64,000 bases of DNA from CAMYKD01 sp041617155 (GTDB lineage: Bacteria; Pseudomonadota; Alphaproteobacteria; Kiloniellales; JAKSDN01), in NCBI GenBank assembly GCA_041617155.1, contig JBFJPL010000010.1:1-64000 (forward strand). The letters run 5' to 3'. How positions within the stretch are numbered: the stretch's first letter is position 1; every line of letters starts with the position of its first letter. A program made the translations under genes and the position numbers. The notes beneath the pieces are model-generated. The model did no database searches. It worked only from the letters and a program-made list of their open reading frames with translations, and had not been told where the DNA came from. Of the stretch, positions 35,192 to 43,959 are shown piece after piece.

Positions 35192-35761
35192 ATGTTCGCA
35201 CGACTCTTCGTTACGCTGGTCGCCCTCTTCGCGGCTTGCGCCGTCGCCGCCGGCGAGGCGAACCAATCCGCCCACGATTTCGCTTTCACCTCGATCGAGG
35301 GCGAGCCTTTGCCGTTGTCGCGTTTCAAAGGCAAGGTGGTGCTCGTCGTGAACACGGCCTCGCGCTGTGGTTTCACCCATCAGTATGGTGATCTCCAGGC
35401 GGTCTGGGAGCGCTACCGGGACCGCGGGCTGGTCGTGCTCGGCGTGCCGTCGAACGACTTCGGCAATCAAGAGCCGGGGACGGAAGCCGAGATCAAGAAC
35501 TTCTGCGAGGTCAATTTCGCCGTCGATTTTCCCATGACCGCCAAGGTCCAGGTGACCGGAGAGGCGGCGCACCCCTTTTACAAATGGGCGGCGCGAGACG
35601 CCGGGCCCGACGGCCAGCCGCGCTGGAACTTCCACAAGTACCTGATCGGCCCCGACGGTCGCCTCGCCGATTGGTTTTCGACCCCGACGGCGCCGACCTC
35701 GAGCGAGGTGACGGGCGTCATCGAAGCGCAGCTTTCGCGAGCCGCCGGCGGCGGCGGATGA
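35192..35761 (+). CDS. Glutathione peroxidase-like protein, exported
   Basis: 189 residues from ATG 35192, giving a clear signal peptide (residues 1-20); an ATG at 35162 would add ten residues before it. Catalytic Cys59 in NTASRCGFTHQY, the NDFGNQEPG block with its Gln, and the Trp of RWNFHKYL are the peroxidase triad region. It reduces hydroperoxides, in the periplasm given the signal. The stop overlaps an ATG of the following frame at 35758. Confidence 0.85.
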   Translation: MFARLFVTLVALFAACAVAAGEANQSAHDFAFTSIEGEPLPLSRFKGKVVLVVNTASRCGFTHQYGDLQAVWERYRDRGLVVLGVPSNDFGNQEPGTEAEIKNFCEVNFAVDFPMTAKVQVTGEAAHPFYKWAARDAGPDGQPRWNFHKYLIGPDGRLADWFSTPTAPTSSEVTGVIEAQLSRAAGGGG

Positions 35762-35856
35762 TCCGCGCCGGAGGGCCGAAATCTATGCTCCCTCGACAGC
35801 GGGCGTGGCTTCGGAGGCTGGCTGCGGCTCGCCCCAACCTTGGTCTGGGTGCCGCC

Positions 35857-36462
35857 ATGATCGGCCGACGCGCGCGTCGCGGTCCAAGGTCGGCCGGTCT
35901 TCCGGTTCTGGCCGCGGCTTTGGCGGTTCTTGTCTGCACCGCGCAGGGACTGTCGGCCGCGGAAACGGCGGAACTTTGGAGCGCGCTCCGTTCGGGCGGT
36001 CATGTCGCCTTGTTGCGCCATGCGATCGCGCCCGGCACCGGCGATCCGCCGGGCTTCGCGCTGGGCGACTGCGGTACGCAAAGGAACCTGTCCGATGAGG
36101 GGCGGGTCCAGGCCGAGCGTATCGGCGCCCGCTTTGCCGCCAACGGCATAGCACAGGCGGAAGTATTCTCCAGCCAGTGGTGCCGCTGCCTCGAGACCGC
36201 GCAACTGCTTGGGCTCGGCTCGGTCGAGCAGCTGCCTGTTCTCAACTCCTTCTTTCAACGCGCCGAACGCCGGGACCGGCAGACCCGAGCGCTCGAGACG
36301 TGGCTCGCCGGCCGAGCGCTCGACCGGCCGCTCGTGCTGGTCACCCATCAGGTCAATATCTCCGCTTTGACCGGCGTCTTTCCCGCTTCGGGCGAGCTGG
36401 TGGTCCTGCGCCGGTCCGAAAACGGCGCGCTATCGGTCGTCGGCTCGATCGAGACGGATTGA
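35857..36462 (+). CDS. Histidine phosphatase family protein, exported
   Basis: 201 residues if started at ATG 35857, which gives a good signal peptide (residues 1-34, ending LSA). ATGs at 35785 (better ribosome site GGAGG) and 35758 (overlapping the gpx stop) are alternatives. The catalytic Arg54-His55-Ala is in ALLRHAIAPGTGDPPGF, and the second His in VTHQVNISALTG. The form of the motif (RHA-x-APGTGDPP) is typical of small periplasmic histidine phosphatases. Substrate unknown. It is in a run with gpx and tspO. Confidence 0.8.
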   Translation: MIGRRARRGPRSAGLPVLAAALAVLVCTAQGLSAAETAELWSALRSGGHVALLRHAIAPGTGDPPGFALGDCGTQRNLSDEGRVQAERIGARFAANGIAQAEVFSSQWCRCLETAQLLGLGSVEQLPVLNSFFQRAERRDRQTRALETWLAGRALDRPLVLVTHQVNISALTGVFPASGELVVLRRSENGALSVVGSIETD

Positions 36463-36469
36463 GCAGACG

Positions 36470-36970
36470 GTGCTGGGGCCGGAGAGAAAGCATCGCGGCA
36501 GGGCCAAGGACCTGCTCGGGCTCGCCCTGTTCGTGGCCGGCTGTCTGGCGGTCTCGGGCATCGGCGGGGCGATCACGGCGACCAGCGTCGGCACCTGGTA
36601 CCAAGCGCTCCAGAAACCGCCCTTCAACCCGCCCGACTGGGTCTTCGCGCCGGTCTGGACGACGCTTTATCTCTTGATGGCGATCGCGGGCTGGCGCGTC
36701 TGGCGCGGTGCGGAACCAAAGGCCGGCCGGCTGGCCCTGGCGGTCTTCGCCGGGCAGCTCGGATTGAACCTTGCCTGGTCGTGGCTGTTCTTCGGCTTGC
36801 GGCGGGTCGATCTGGCGCTGGCCGAAGTGGTGATTTTGCTACTCGCGATCATCGCCACGGCTGGCCTGTTCTGGCGGATCGACCGATGGGCGGCGGCGCT
36901 TCTGGTGCCTTATGGGCTCTGGGTCGGTTACGCCACGCTACTCAACGCCTCGCTTTGGTTGCTGAACTAG
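36470..36970 (+). CDS. tspO: TspO/MBR family protein
   Basis: 166 residues from GTG 36470, 7 bases after the previous stop. Five hydrophobic helices and the family signatures WYQALQKPPFNPPDWVFAPVW (in parts), NLAWSWLFFGLRR and GLWVGYATLLN are present. TspO binds tetrapyrroles and cholesterol-like ligands in the membrane and links to oxidative stress and light regulation in alphaproteobacteria. Co-transcription with gpx and the phosphatase would fit a stress role (inference). Confidence 0.9.
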   Translation: MLGPERKHRGRAKDLLGLALFVAGCLAVSGIGGAITATSVGTWYQALQKPPFNPPDWVFAPVWTTLYLLMAIAGWRVWRGAEPKAGRLALAVFAGQLGLNLAWSWLFFGLRRVDLALAEVVILLLAIIATAGLFWRIDRWAAALLVPYGLWVGYATLLNASLWLLN

Positions 36971-37049
36971 CCCTGGCGAGAAAACCCTGGTTTGGCGACC
37001 GACCCGGCCGACCTTGCGGCGCTTTGGCCGGCGGCTCATATTGTTCTGC

Positions 37050-38033
37050 ATGGACAAAGGACGAGCAGGGGCGGTGGACCAGGACGCGGCCGGCGGCGCG
37101 CCGGTCAGGACGGTCCGGCGGGCCCGGCCCAAGGCGGCCGATCCGGTGGCGCGCGCGGGGTTTCTGCTGGCGCCCGACCCGGACGATCCCAAGCTGACCG
37201 AACGGGTCCGCGGCGTCGACCACGAGGGCCAGGCGATCGAGACCGCCGTGGTGGTCGAACGGCCGCTCACGTTGTTCCTGAACGGCCAGGAGATCGTCAC
37301 CATGATGACGATCGGCGATTATCCGGACTACCTGGCGCTCGGCTTCCTGATCAACCAGAACATGCTCAAGCCCGACGACGTGGTCACCGCGGTCGAGCAC
37401 GACGCGGAGCTGGAAGTCGTCGTGGTGCGCACCGAGCGCCCGACCAACTACGAAGAGAAGCTCAAGAAGAAGGTGCGCACCTCGGGCTGCGCCCAGGGCA
37501 CGGTGTTCGGCGACCTGATGGAGAAGTTCGACCAGGTCGCGCTGCCCAAGGACGCCCGGCTCAAGACCTCCTGGCTCTACGAGCTGACCCGCCAGATCAA
37601 CACGGTGCCCAGCCTCTACCTGGGCGCCGGGGCGATCCACGGCTGCGTGCTGTGCCAGGGCGACCGGCCGCTGGTCTACATGGAGGACGTCGGGCGGCAC
37701 AACGCGGTCGACAAGATCGCCGGCTACATGTTCCGCCACCGGATCCGGCCCGAGGACAAGATCTTCTACACCACCGGGCGCCTGACCTCGGAGATGGTCA
37801 TCAAGACCGTGCAGATGGGCATCCCGATCCTGATCTCGCGCTCCGGCTTCACCGCCTGGGGCGTCGACCTGGCGCGCCGGGCGAACCTCACCTTGATCGG
37901 CCGGGCCAGGGGCCGGCGCTTCATCGCGCTTTCCGGCGAAGAGCGCATCGTGTTTGACGGCGACCCAGGCCAGGCCGCCGAGGAGGAGCCGCGCCACCAG
38001 CGCAAGGCCGCCCGCGACGACGATGGCGGGTGA
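37050..38033 (+). CDS. fdhD: Formate dehydrogenase accessory sulfurtransferase
   Basis: 327 residues from ATG 37050; a TTG at 37014 is in frame without a ribosome site. FdhD transfers sulfur to the bis-MGD cofactor of formate dehydrogenases. Conserved blocks: ERPLTLFLNGQEIVTMM, GDYPDYLALGFLINQ, RTSGCAQG, HGCVLCQGDRPLVYMEDVGRHNAVDK and FYTTGRLTSEMV (quoted in parts). The sulfur-carrier region has the GC dipeptide in SGCAQG but not a second Cys, common in this branch. The last 11 bases overlap mobA, so the two are coupled. Confidence 0.9.
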   Translation: MDKGRAGAVDQDAAGGAPVRTVRRARPKAADPVARAGFLLAPDPDDPKLTERVRGVDHEGQAIETAVVVERPLTLFLNGQEIVTMMTIGDYPDYLALGFLINQNMLKPDDVVTAVEHDAELEVVVVRTERPTNYEEKLKKKVRTSGCAQGTVFGDLMEKFDQVALPKDARLKTSWLYELTRQINTVPSLYLGAGAIHGCVLCQGDRPLVYMEDVGRHNAVDKIAGYMFRHRIRPEDKIFYTTGRLTSEMVIKTVQMGIPILISRSGFTAWGVDLARRANLTLIGRARGRRFIALSGEERIVFDGDPGQAAEEEPRHQRKAARDDDGG

Positions 38034-38658
38034 ATCGCCCGCGGTCGCCGGGGTGCTCATGGCGGGCGGACTGTCCAGGCGCATGGGCGGCGGCGACAAG
38101 TGCCTGAGGCCCCTGGCCGGGCGGCCGATCCTGGCCCATATCGTCGCGCGGGTCGCCCCGCAGGTCGGCGCCCTGGTGCTCAATGCCAACGGCGACCCGG
38201 GCCGCTTCGAGGCCTTCGGCCTGCCGGTCGCGGCCGATGTGGTCGAGGGCTTCGCAGGTCCCCTGGCCGGGGTGCTGACCGGCCTGGAATGGGCGGAACG
38301 GCACGCGCCGGGTTGTCGATGGGTCGCCAGCTTCGCCTGCGACGCGCCCTTTCTGCCGCTCGACCTGGTGGCGCGCCTGCTGGCCGCGGTCGAGGCCGAG
38401 GGCGCGGACCTCGCCTGCGCCAGCTCAAAGGGCCGGGCGCATCCGGTCTTCGGGCTCTGGCCGCTGGCGCTCAAGAACGATCTCGCCCGGGCCATGGGCG
38501 ATGAGCAGCTGCGCAAGGTCGACGTCTGGACCGCGCGCCACAAGCTGGCCACGGTCGACTTCGCCGAGGTCGCGACTGCCGCCGGGCCGCTCGACCCCTT
38601 CTTCAACACCAACCGCCCGGAAGACTTGGCGGAAGCCGAGCGCCTCGCCGAGGTGTAA
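38023..38658 (+). CDS. mobA: Molybdenum cofactor guanylyltransferase
   Basis: 211 residues from ATG 38023, inside the end of fdhD. N-terminal signature AGVLMAGGLSRRMGGGDKCL with the nucleotide-binding L-x-x-G-x-S-x-R-M-G-x-x-D-K, then FACDAPFLPLDLV and a C-terminal NTNRPEDLAEAE. It converts molybdopterin to the guanine dinucleotide form needed by formate dehydrogenase-type enzymes, in agreement with fdhD. The stop TAA is the first arm of a 37-base palindrome. Confidence 0.92.
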   Translation: MAGESPAVAGVLMAGGLSRRMGGGDKCLRPLAGRPILAHIVARVAPQVGALVLNANGDPGRFEAFGLPVAADVVEGFAGPLAGVLTGLEWAERHAPGCRWVASFACDAPFLPLDLVARLLAAVEAEGADLACASSKGRAHPVFGLWPLALKNDLARAMGDEQLRKVDVWTARHKLATVDFAEVATAAGPLDPFFNTNRPEDLAEAERLAEV

Positions 38659-38692
38659 TATCAAAGGTTATTGATAATGACCTTTGGTATTA
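38656..38692. terminator. Bidirectional terminator supplying both convergent stop codons
   Basis: TAATATCAAAGGT and ACCTTTGGTATTA form a 13-bp inverted repeat (one mismatch) around an A/T-rich loop. The outer TAA on the plus strand is the mobA stop (38656-38658), and the complementary TAA at 38690-38692 is the stop of the radical SAM gene. Confidence 0.7.
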
Positions 38693-40471
38693 GGCATGGG
38701 TCCGCTGGCCATGGCGTCGGCGCTCCTTCTCCGCTGCCGTCCTCGCCGCGGCGGTCGAGGTAAACAGGGCCAGTTCGGCTGCTTCATCGTCCGCCGCCGG
38801 CGCGAGTGACAGATCCATATAGTCCCAGCGCCGCGGATCACGCTCGATCCGTCGGCGAACCCGGTTCATCCGCCAGGCGAGCCGCGCGATGCGCGCATGC
38901 TTGGCCACGAATTCGGCGGCGAAGCGCCGATAGAACGTCAGCCGGCCCTCGACCGGCAGCCCGGGACGCCGGTCGCGCCGGTACTTGCGCCGCAGGATGC
39001 CACCCTCCAGCGGATGCACCTTTTCAAGGAAGATCAGGCCGCAGAACCACAACAGGTCGGCGAGGATCCAGGCCAGGCTGATGCCGCGGGCGGCCGCTCG
39101 GCGCATGACGGTTTCAATGTGCGCCGGCGTATAAAAGGTTTCCCACGCCAGGCGATTAGCGCGCTGCCACTCGTCCGCGCTCATCCGCGGGTGCCGCGTG
39201 GTGACGTGGTTGAGGTCGTAGTTGTTGAGATCGGGATCCATCCACCCGCCCGCGGCCGCCAAATCGCGGTGATCCGCGGATCCCGGCAGCGGGGTCAGAT
39301 TGAAGAACTCGACCAGATCGAGCGGCAACTCGCGCTGGATGATCTTGATGTCACGCACTATGGTCTCGGCGCTGTCGCTTGGGAAACCGAGGATATAGCC
39401 GGCATAGGTGCGGGCGCCGACGTCCTTCCACGCCTGCAGCATGACGCGATACTCGGTGATCCTGTTTTGCCGCTTGCGGGCACCGGCCAGGCTCTCGGGA
39501 TTGATGTTTTCCAGACCAAGGAACACCCGGTCGACACCGGCCCGCGCCGCCTTTTGGACGAAGTTCGGGATGCGGTGGCACAGCGTATCGACCTGCACGA
39601 GGAAGCGGATCGGGAGTCCTTCCCGCTCGCGCAGCTCGATCAACCGGTCGAAGATCGCCTCCCAGTTCTTGTTGCGCGCGAGGTTGTCGTCGGTGATGAA
39701 GAACCGCTCGACCCCCTGGGCCAAATTTTCGCGCACGATCCGCTCGATCGCGTCGGCGTCGCGGAAACGCGACTTGCGGCCCTGCACATTGATGATGGTG
39801 CAGAACGAGCACTGGAACGGACAACCGCGCCCGGCATCGAAGCTCGACTGCGCGCCGACGGTGCGCCGGATGCGGGCATAGGGCAGGAACGGCAGAGGGG
39901 CGCCCTGCAAGTCGGGGACCGCCGCAAGGTGGTCGTAGACCGGCTCAAGCGCGCTGCGATCGGCGTCGCGGAGCACTTGCTCCAGTCGCCCCTCCTCGGC
40001 CTCTCCCACAAACAGGGAAATGCCCAACTCTCGGGCCTCGCGCAGCTCGGGGGTCAGGTCGGGCAGCATCGCCAAGCAGCCGGATACGTGGAACCCGCCG
40101 ATGCAGACCTGGACGCCGGCCTCGCGCAACGGTCTCGCGATATCCATGGCGCGGGGGAACTGGTTCGACTGCACGCCGACCAGCGCGACCAGTCCACGTC
40201 CGCCGGCGCGCCGGATACGCCGGATGATCTTTTGCGGCTTGATGCGGACGTTGGTCTCGTCGAAGGCCGACAGCTCCAGATCCACGTCGTCGCCCAGCAC
40301 CCCTCGCTCGCGGCAGTCGACCGCCAGCCCGTACACCGCAGCCAGCGAATTGGAGGGGATCCACGAGCGCACCCATTGGATGACATAGCCGTCATCGTCG
40401 TAGTGCGACGGTTTGATCATCACCAGGTGGAATGTCTTGCGATGTATGCGCCGAAAAACAGCCATCGCCAT
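38690..40471 (-). CDS. B12-binding-domain radical SAM protein
   Basis: 593 residues from ATG 40471 with AAGGGGAG upstream. Residues 1-175 resemble a cobalamin-binding-type domain, though no canonical D-x-H-x-x-G is obvious. The radical SAM cluster motif is Cys217-x3-Cys221-x2-Cys224 (GCPFQCSFC). Then follow the SAM-binding LENINPES and TPLPGS-type segments. The C-terminal part (residues about 470-560) is helical and basic. The family contains methyltransferases and tailoring enzymes; hopanoid- and lipid-modifying members exist. Stand-alone; the reaction is unknown. Confidence 0.85.
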   Translation of the reverse strand: MAMAVFRRIHRKTFHLVMIKPSHYDDDGYVIQWVRSWIPSNSLAAVYGLAVDCRERGVLGDDVDLELSAFDETNVRIKPQKIIRRIRRAGGRGLVALVGVQSNQFPRAMDIARPLREAGVQVCIGGFHVSGCLAMLPDLTPELREARELGISLFVGEAEEGRLEQVLRDADRSALEPVYDHLAAVPDLQGAPLPFLPYARIRRTVGAQSSFDAGRGCPFQCSFCTIINVQGRKSRFRDADAIERIVRENLAQGVERFFITDDNLARNKNWEAIFDRLIELREREGLPIRFLVQVDTLCHRIPNFVQKAARAGVDRVFLGLENINPESLAGARKRQNRITEYRVMLQAWKDVGARTYAGYILGFPSDSAETIVRDIKIIQRELPLDLVEFFNLTPLPGSADHRDLAAAGGWMDPDLNNYDLNHVTTRHPRMSADEWQRANRLAWETFYTPAHIETVMRRAAARGISLAWILADLLWFCGLIFLEKVHPLEGGILRRKYRRDRRPGLPVEGRLTFYRRFAAEFVAKHARIARLAWRMNRVRRRIERDPRRWDYMDLSLAPAADDEAAELALFTSTAAARTAAEKERRRHGQRTHA

Positions 40472-40679
40472 GTGCTCCCCTTGCAGCAGAATGCGATATC
40501 GCTAAAAAATTTTCGCAGCTTTGTTCACGCGAGCCTCGATTTCGATCAGCTTATTGAGCGCAAATGGCGACTCACGGGACGTGACAATTTATATCCCAAT
40601 CGGGTCAGCTGCGGAAGTGCCGTCCGGTCGTGACGAACGACCGCTTTTGCGGCACAGGCGGAACCTGTTGCGACCCTCA

Positions 40680-42317
40680 TCAGCGGCCGTTTGTGGCCCG
40701 CGCTCGGACGTTTGGGTTCGAGCGGTCGAACAGGCGCGCAAGATAGGCCTCGAGGGCCGCCGGGTCCGGTTTGCCTGCGCCGTAACCGATATAGCCGTCC
40801 GGCCGCACCAGGATCACGCTGGCACCCAGCCGATCGTGCAGCGCGCCCTGGGGATCGCTCAAACGAGTCGCGCGGTGCGCCGGCGGGGCTTGTGAGTTTC
40901 CTTCGAAAACCCACAAGACGGAAAGGTCGTAGCTCCAGAGGTCCGCCGCCGAAGCGGCGATCGCGGTGAGCGCCTCGAGCGCCCGCGGCGGGCTGTCCGC
41001 GCGCGGCAGCAGGAGCAAGCTGTGACGCTGGTGATCGAGCGCTTCATGGAGCCGCATTGCTGTGCCGTTGGCGGCGGCGAGGCCGGCATCCGGGAGCCTT
41101 TCGCCTGCGCCTCTGCCAGCGACGAACGCGCTCCGCCGATAGCGGATCGTGAGGTTGCCGATGGTGTTGGCGAAGCGGCGCCGCAGGCCCGGCTGGCCTG
41201 CCAGCCTCGGTATCAGGAAGCGACGCAGCCAGTGGCTGAATCTGCCCCGGCGACGGATCGAGCGGGTCGCGAGATCGGTCGCGCGCAGCACGCTGCGCGC
41301 GACCGGCAGCCGTTCGGCCTGGTAGCTGTCGAGCAGCGCCTCGCCGGCCTGGCCGCGCAGCACCAGCGCCAGCTTCCAGGCCAGGTTGACGGCGTCCTGG
41401 ATACCGGTGTTCATGCCCTGTCCGCCGGCCGGGGAGTGGATGTGCGCTGCGTCGCCGGCGAGCAGCACGCGGCCCACCCGGTAGCGCTCCACCATGGGCC
41501 GGTGAATCCGGAACCCGGCCAGCCAGACCGGGTCGTGCAGGCGCGTGCCGGCCGGCGCGCCCTCCGCCAATAGCTGCCGGAAGAAGTCCAGGCTCGGCGC
41601 CTCGGCCGCCGCGCCGGGTTCCGGTTTGGGTAGGATGGTGATCACGCGCTGATAGCTGCCGGGCAGGGGGATGACGCCTAGCGGGCCGTCGCGCCGCAAG
41701 AACGCATGGGCCCAGTCGGCCGCCAGCGGCCAGTCAATGCGCAGGTCGGCGAGCCGGAAGTCGTCCTCGTAGGCCGCCCCCTCGAAGGCGAGGCCGAGCC
41801 CGTGGCGCACTGCCGAGTGGGCGCCGTCGCAGCCGATCAGCCAGCCGGCCCGCGAGGCCTCCTGGCTGCCGTCGGCCCGGCGCAGGCGCGCGCTCACGCC
41901 GGTTGCGTCCTGGCTGAAGCCCAACAGCTCGACCGGACGCGCGACCACGACCCCGAGGCGCGCGAGCTGCTCGATCAGCAGGCGCTCGGTCTCGCTCTGC
42001 TCGAGCGAGAGAATGTAGTTGTGGCGGCTGTCCATGGATTCAAGCGAAAGCCGGGCCAGGGGCCGGCCGCCAGCGTGGACGGGGAGGCCGCGCACCAAGA
42101 GCCCCCGGCCCAGCATCGGCGCGGCGACACCGAGCGCCTCCAGCGCTTCGAGTGTTCGCGCGTGCACCGCCAAGGCCTTGGAATGCACGGAGGGCTCGGC
42201 GGCCTTGTCGACCACCCGGCAGCGCACGCCATGGCGCGCGAGCGCCAGGGCCATGATCAGGCCCGTCGGACCGGCCCCGGCCACCAGCACGTCAAGCTTA
42301 TGGCCGGCCGTCGTCAC
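40680..42317 (-). CDS. FAD-dependent aromatic-ring monooxygenase (PheA/TfdB family)
   Basis: 545 residues from GTG 42317, which overlaps the stop of the upstream lipoprotein gene as GTGA; the open frame reaching 42701 is a shadow of that gene. FAD-binding GAGPTG lies near residue 13, the DG motif GCDGAHSAVR near 180, and the GDAAHIHSPAGGQGMNTGIQ block near 295 (quoted in parts). The C-terminal thioredoxin-like domain (about residues 420-540) carries no obvious redox Cys pair. Hydroxylation of a phenolic or similar aromatic acid with NAD(P)H and O2 is expected. Confidence 0.85.
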   Translation of the reverse strand: MTTAGHKLDVLVAGAGPTGLIMALALARHGVRCRVVDKAAEPSVHSKALAVHARTLEALEALGVAAPMLGRGLLVRGLPVHAGGRPLARLSLESMDSRHNYILSLEQSETERLLIEQLARLGVVVARPVELLGFSQDATGVSARLRRADGSQEASRAGWLIGCDGAHSAVRHGLGLAFEGAAYEDDFRLADLRIDWPLAADWAHAFLRRDGPLGVIPLPGSYQRVITILPKPEPGAAAEAPSLDFFRQLLAEGAPAGTRLHDPVWLAGFRIHRPMVERYRVGRVLLAGDAAHIHSPAGGQGMNTGIQDAVNLAWKLALVLRGQAGEALLDSYQAERLPVARSVLRATDLATRSIRRRGRFSHWLRRFLIPRLAGQPGLRRRFANTIGNLTIRYRRSAFVAGRGAGERLPDAGLAAANGTAMRLHEALDHQRHSLLLLPRADSPPRALEALTAIAASAADLWSYDLSVLWVFEGNSQAPPAHRATRLSDPQGALHDRLGASVILVRPDGYIGYGAGKPDPAALEAYLARLFDRSNPNVRARATNGR

Positions 42318-42670
42318 CGGTTGACGCCGAAGTCCCTGTCGAACTCGCAGAAGCTGCCGTGGCCCTCGGCGACGCGCCAGGTCGGGACGGTTTCGGTCAA
42401 GCGCATGGACTGACAGCCGTAGGCCCGGATCGCGGCGGCGTACGCGCCCTGGCGGGTGCCGTCGACGCCGCCGCGGGTCCGCACCCTGATGCCGGTGCGG
42501 GCCTCCGGCCGGCGGCTCACCGCATAGGTCACGCCCTTGACGGTGAACAGCAGGCTCGGCGACAGCTCGTTGCGCAAGGCCAGCCGCTGCTCGGCGAGAT
42601 CGCGCGGCACGGGCGCGCAGCCGGCCAGCAGGCCGCCCAGCAGTAGGCAAATAACGGCTGGTTTGAGCAT
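42314..42670 (-). CDS. Small lipoprotein of unknown function
   Basis: 118 residues from ATG 42670. Lipobox LLAGC with Cys at residue 18. The remainder has two conserved Cys (in AYGCQSM and GSFCEFD) and a Gly/Arg-rich middle (RTRGGVDGTRQGAY). Not recognised. Translationally coupled to the monooxygenase gene by GTGA overlap, though a lipoprotein and a cytosolic oxygenase make an odd pair. Confidence 0.65.
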   Translation of the reverse strand: MLKPAVICLLLGGLLAGCAPVPRDLAEQRLALRNELSPSLLFTVKGVTYAVSRRPEARTGIRVRTRGGVDGTRQGAYAAAIRAYGCQSMRLTETVPTWRVAEGHGSFCEFDRDFGVNR

Positions 42671-42877
42671 GGCGTCCGCTACTCGAAAGCTGCGCCGGCA
42701 CGGCGCCGACTTGGTCCCCGGGACTATATGAAGGCGGGTGCGCTTTGGCGAGGGGGCGGGGCGTCCGGGGCCGCCAAATACCGCTTCAATAGCCCAAACT
42801 ACTAAATGGTCGGATTTATCTAATAATTTAGGTAAAACTTGGAACGTAAGTGGCAATTTTGTGGTATATTTACCGCT

Positions 42878-43750
42878 ATGGAGTTGTCGGAGAAACTATT
42901 GAGCGGAAGTCCTGCGCGGCCGGACTATCTCGATCACTATCAGGAGCACGGCTATGCGGTCGTGCGCGGCGTTTTCCGGCCCGACGAGGTCGCGCAGCTG
43001 GCGGCGGCCTTCGACGAGATTTATCAGCAGGGCCTGGCCCACGGCGCCAGCTATCGCCATCAGAACACCCTCTTTCGGCTGGCGCGGGACCGCAATCTGG
43101 GGCCGATCGTCCGCTTGGTCCAGTGGCCGGTCTATTTCGAGCCCGTGCTCGACCGCTTCCGGCTCGACCGCCGGCTGTTCGAGATCGTGGCGCCGCTGCT
43201 TGGCCCTGACCTGAAGCAGATCATCAACCAGCTGCACTGGAAGCCACCGGGCGCCGACGGGGTCGAATTCGGCTATCACCAGGACATCCGCTTTCGCCGG
43301 CCGCGCGCGGCCTACCGCCGGCCGGAAACCGCCTACGTACAGACTGGCATCGCGATCGATCCGCACCGCAAGGACAACGGCGCCATGACCCTGTTCCCCG
43401 GCAGCCACAGGCTGGGCGAGCTGGACTTCGCCGAGGGGCCGAAGGTCATGGACCGGCCGCTCGACGACGCGGACATCGTGCGCGCGGGCCTCGACCCCAA
43501 GGCGCGGATCGACCTGGAGCTGGAGCCGGGCGACGTCGCCCTGTGGAACCTTTTCACCGTGCACGGCTCGGGCCCAAACCGCTCGCGCGACGACCGCCGG
43601 CTCTACCTCAACGGCTATGTCACCGCGGCCCATTGCGACCGCGGCGAATGGGCCTTCAAGGAGGGCCGGCCCTGTCAACTGGGCGAGCCGGTCCTGGTCC
43701 ACTACGAGGAACTCTTCACCCGCCCCGAGCCGCACTACCTCGAGGACTAA
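42878..43750 (+). CDS. Phytanoyl-CoA dioxygenase family protein
   Basis: 290 residues from ATG 42878. The Fe(II) site is His134-x-Asp136 (GYHQDIRF) and His228 (LFTVHGSG), with Arg234 as the 2-oxoglutarate anchor. GFYxx-like start EHGYAVVRGVFRPDEV and MTLFPGSHRLGEL are family hallmarks. It hydroxylates an aliphatic or small-molecule substrate. It diverges from the lipoprotein/monooxygenase pair across about 207 bases that hold both promoters. Its TAA stop lies in the inverted end of a repeat element. Confidence 0.85.
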   Translation: MELSEKLLSGSPARPDYLDHYQEHGYAVVRGVFRPDEVAQLAAAFDEIYQQGLAHGASYRHQNTLFRLARDRNLGPIVRLVQWPVYFEPVLDRFRLDRRLFEIVAPLLGPDLKQIINQLHWKPPGADGVEFGYHQDIRFRRPRAAYRRPETAYVQTGIAIDPHRKDNGAMTLFPGSHRLGELDFAEGPKVMDRPLDDADIVRAGLDPKARIDLELEPGDVALWNLFTVHGSGPNRSRDDRRLYLNGYVTAAHCDRGEWAFKEGRPCQLGEPVLVHYEELFTRPEPHYLED

Positions 43751-43959
43751 AGCGGGATCGGGTTCCATGGAGTCGGCGGAGGTGCCCCCTCATCCTCCCA
43801 CAGCGCTGCTGCGCTGCGGGCCCCCTGCCTCTCCCCGAGGAGAGGGAAGAGTAAGGCTCGCGTCGCGGCGTTCCCTCTCCTTGGACAGAGGGCTTGGCCT
43901 GCCAAGGGCGCGAAGCGCGGGGTGAGGGGGTGATCCCAACCAAACCGATCCCGCTTTAG
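43747..43959. repeat. MITE-like element with 15-bp inverted ends
   Basis: CTAAAGCGGGATCGG (43747-43761) and its perfect complement CCGATCCCGCTTTAG (43945-43959) bound a 213-base element. The outer TAA forms the stops of the phytanoyl gene (43748-43750) and, on the other strand, of the GTPase gene (43956-43958). Inside lie CCCTCTCC palindromes and a 33-base block (43887-43919) identical, inverted, to 28215-28247. Confidence 0.75.

Noticed and set aside
42318..42701. N-terminal extension of the FAD monooxygenase frame
   Set aside because: Lies inside the lipoprotein gene in another frame; the FAD-binding motif starts near GTG 42317.
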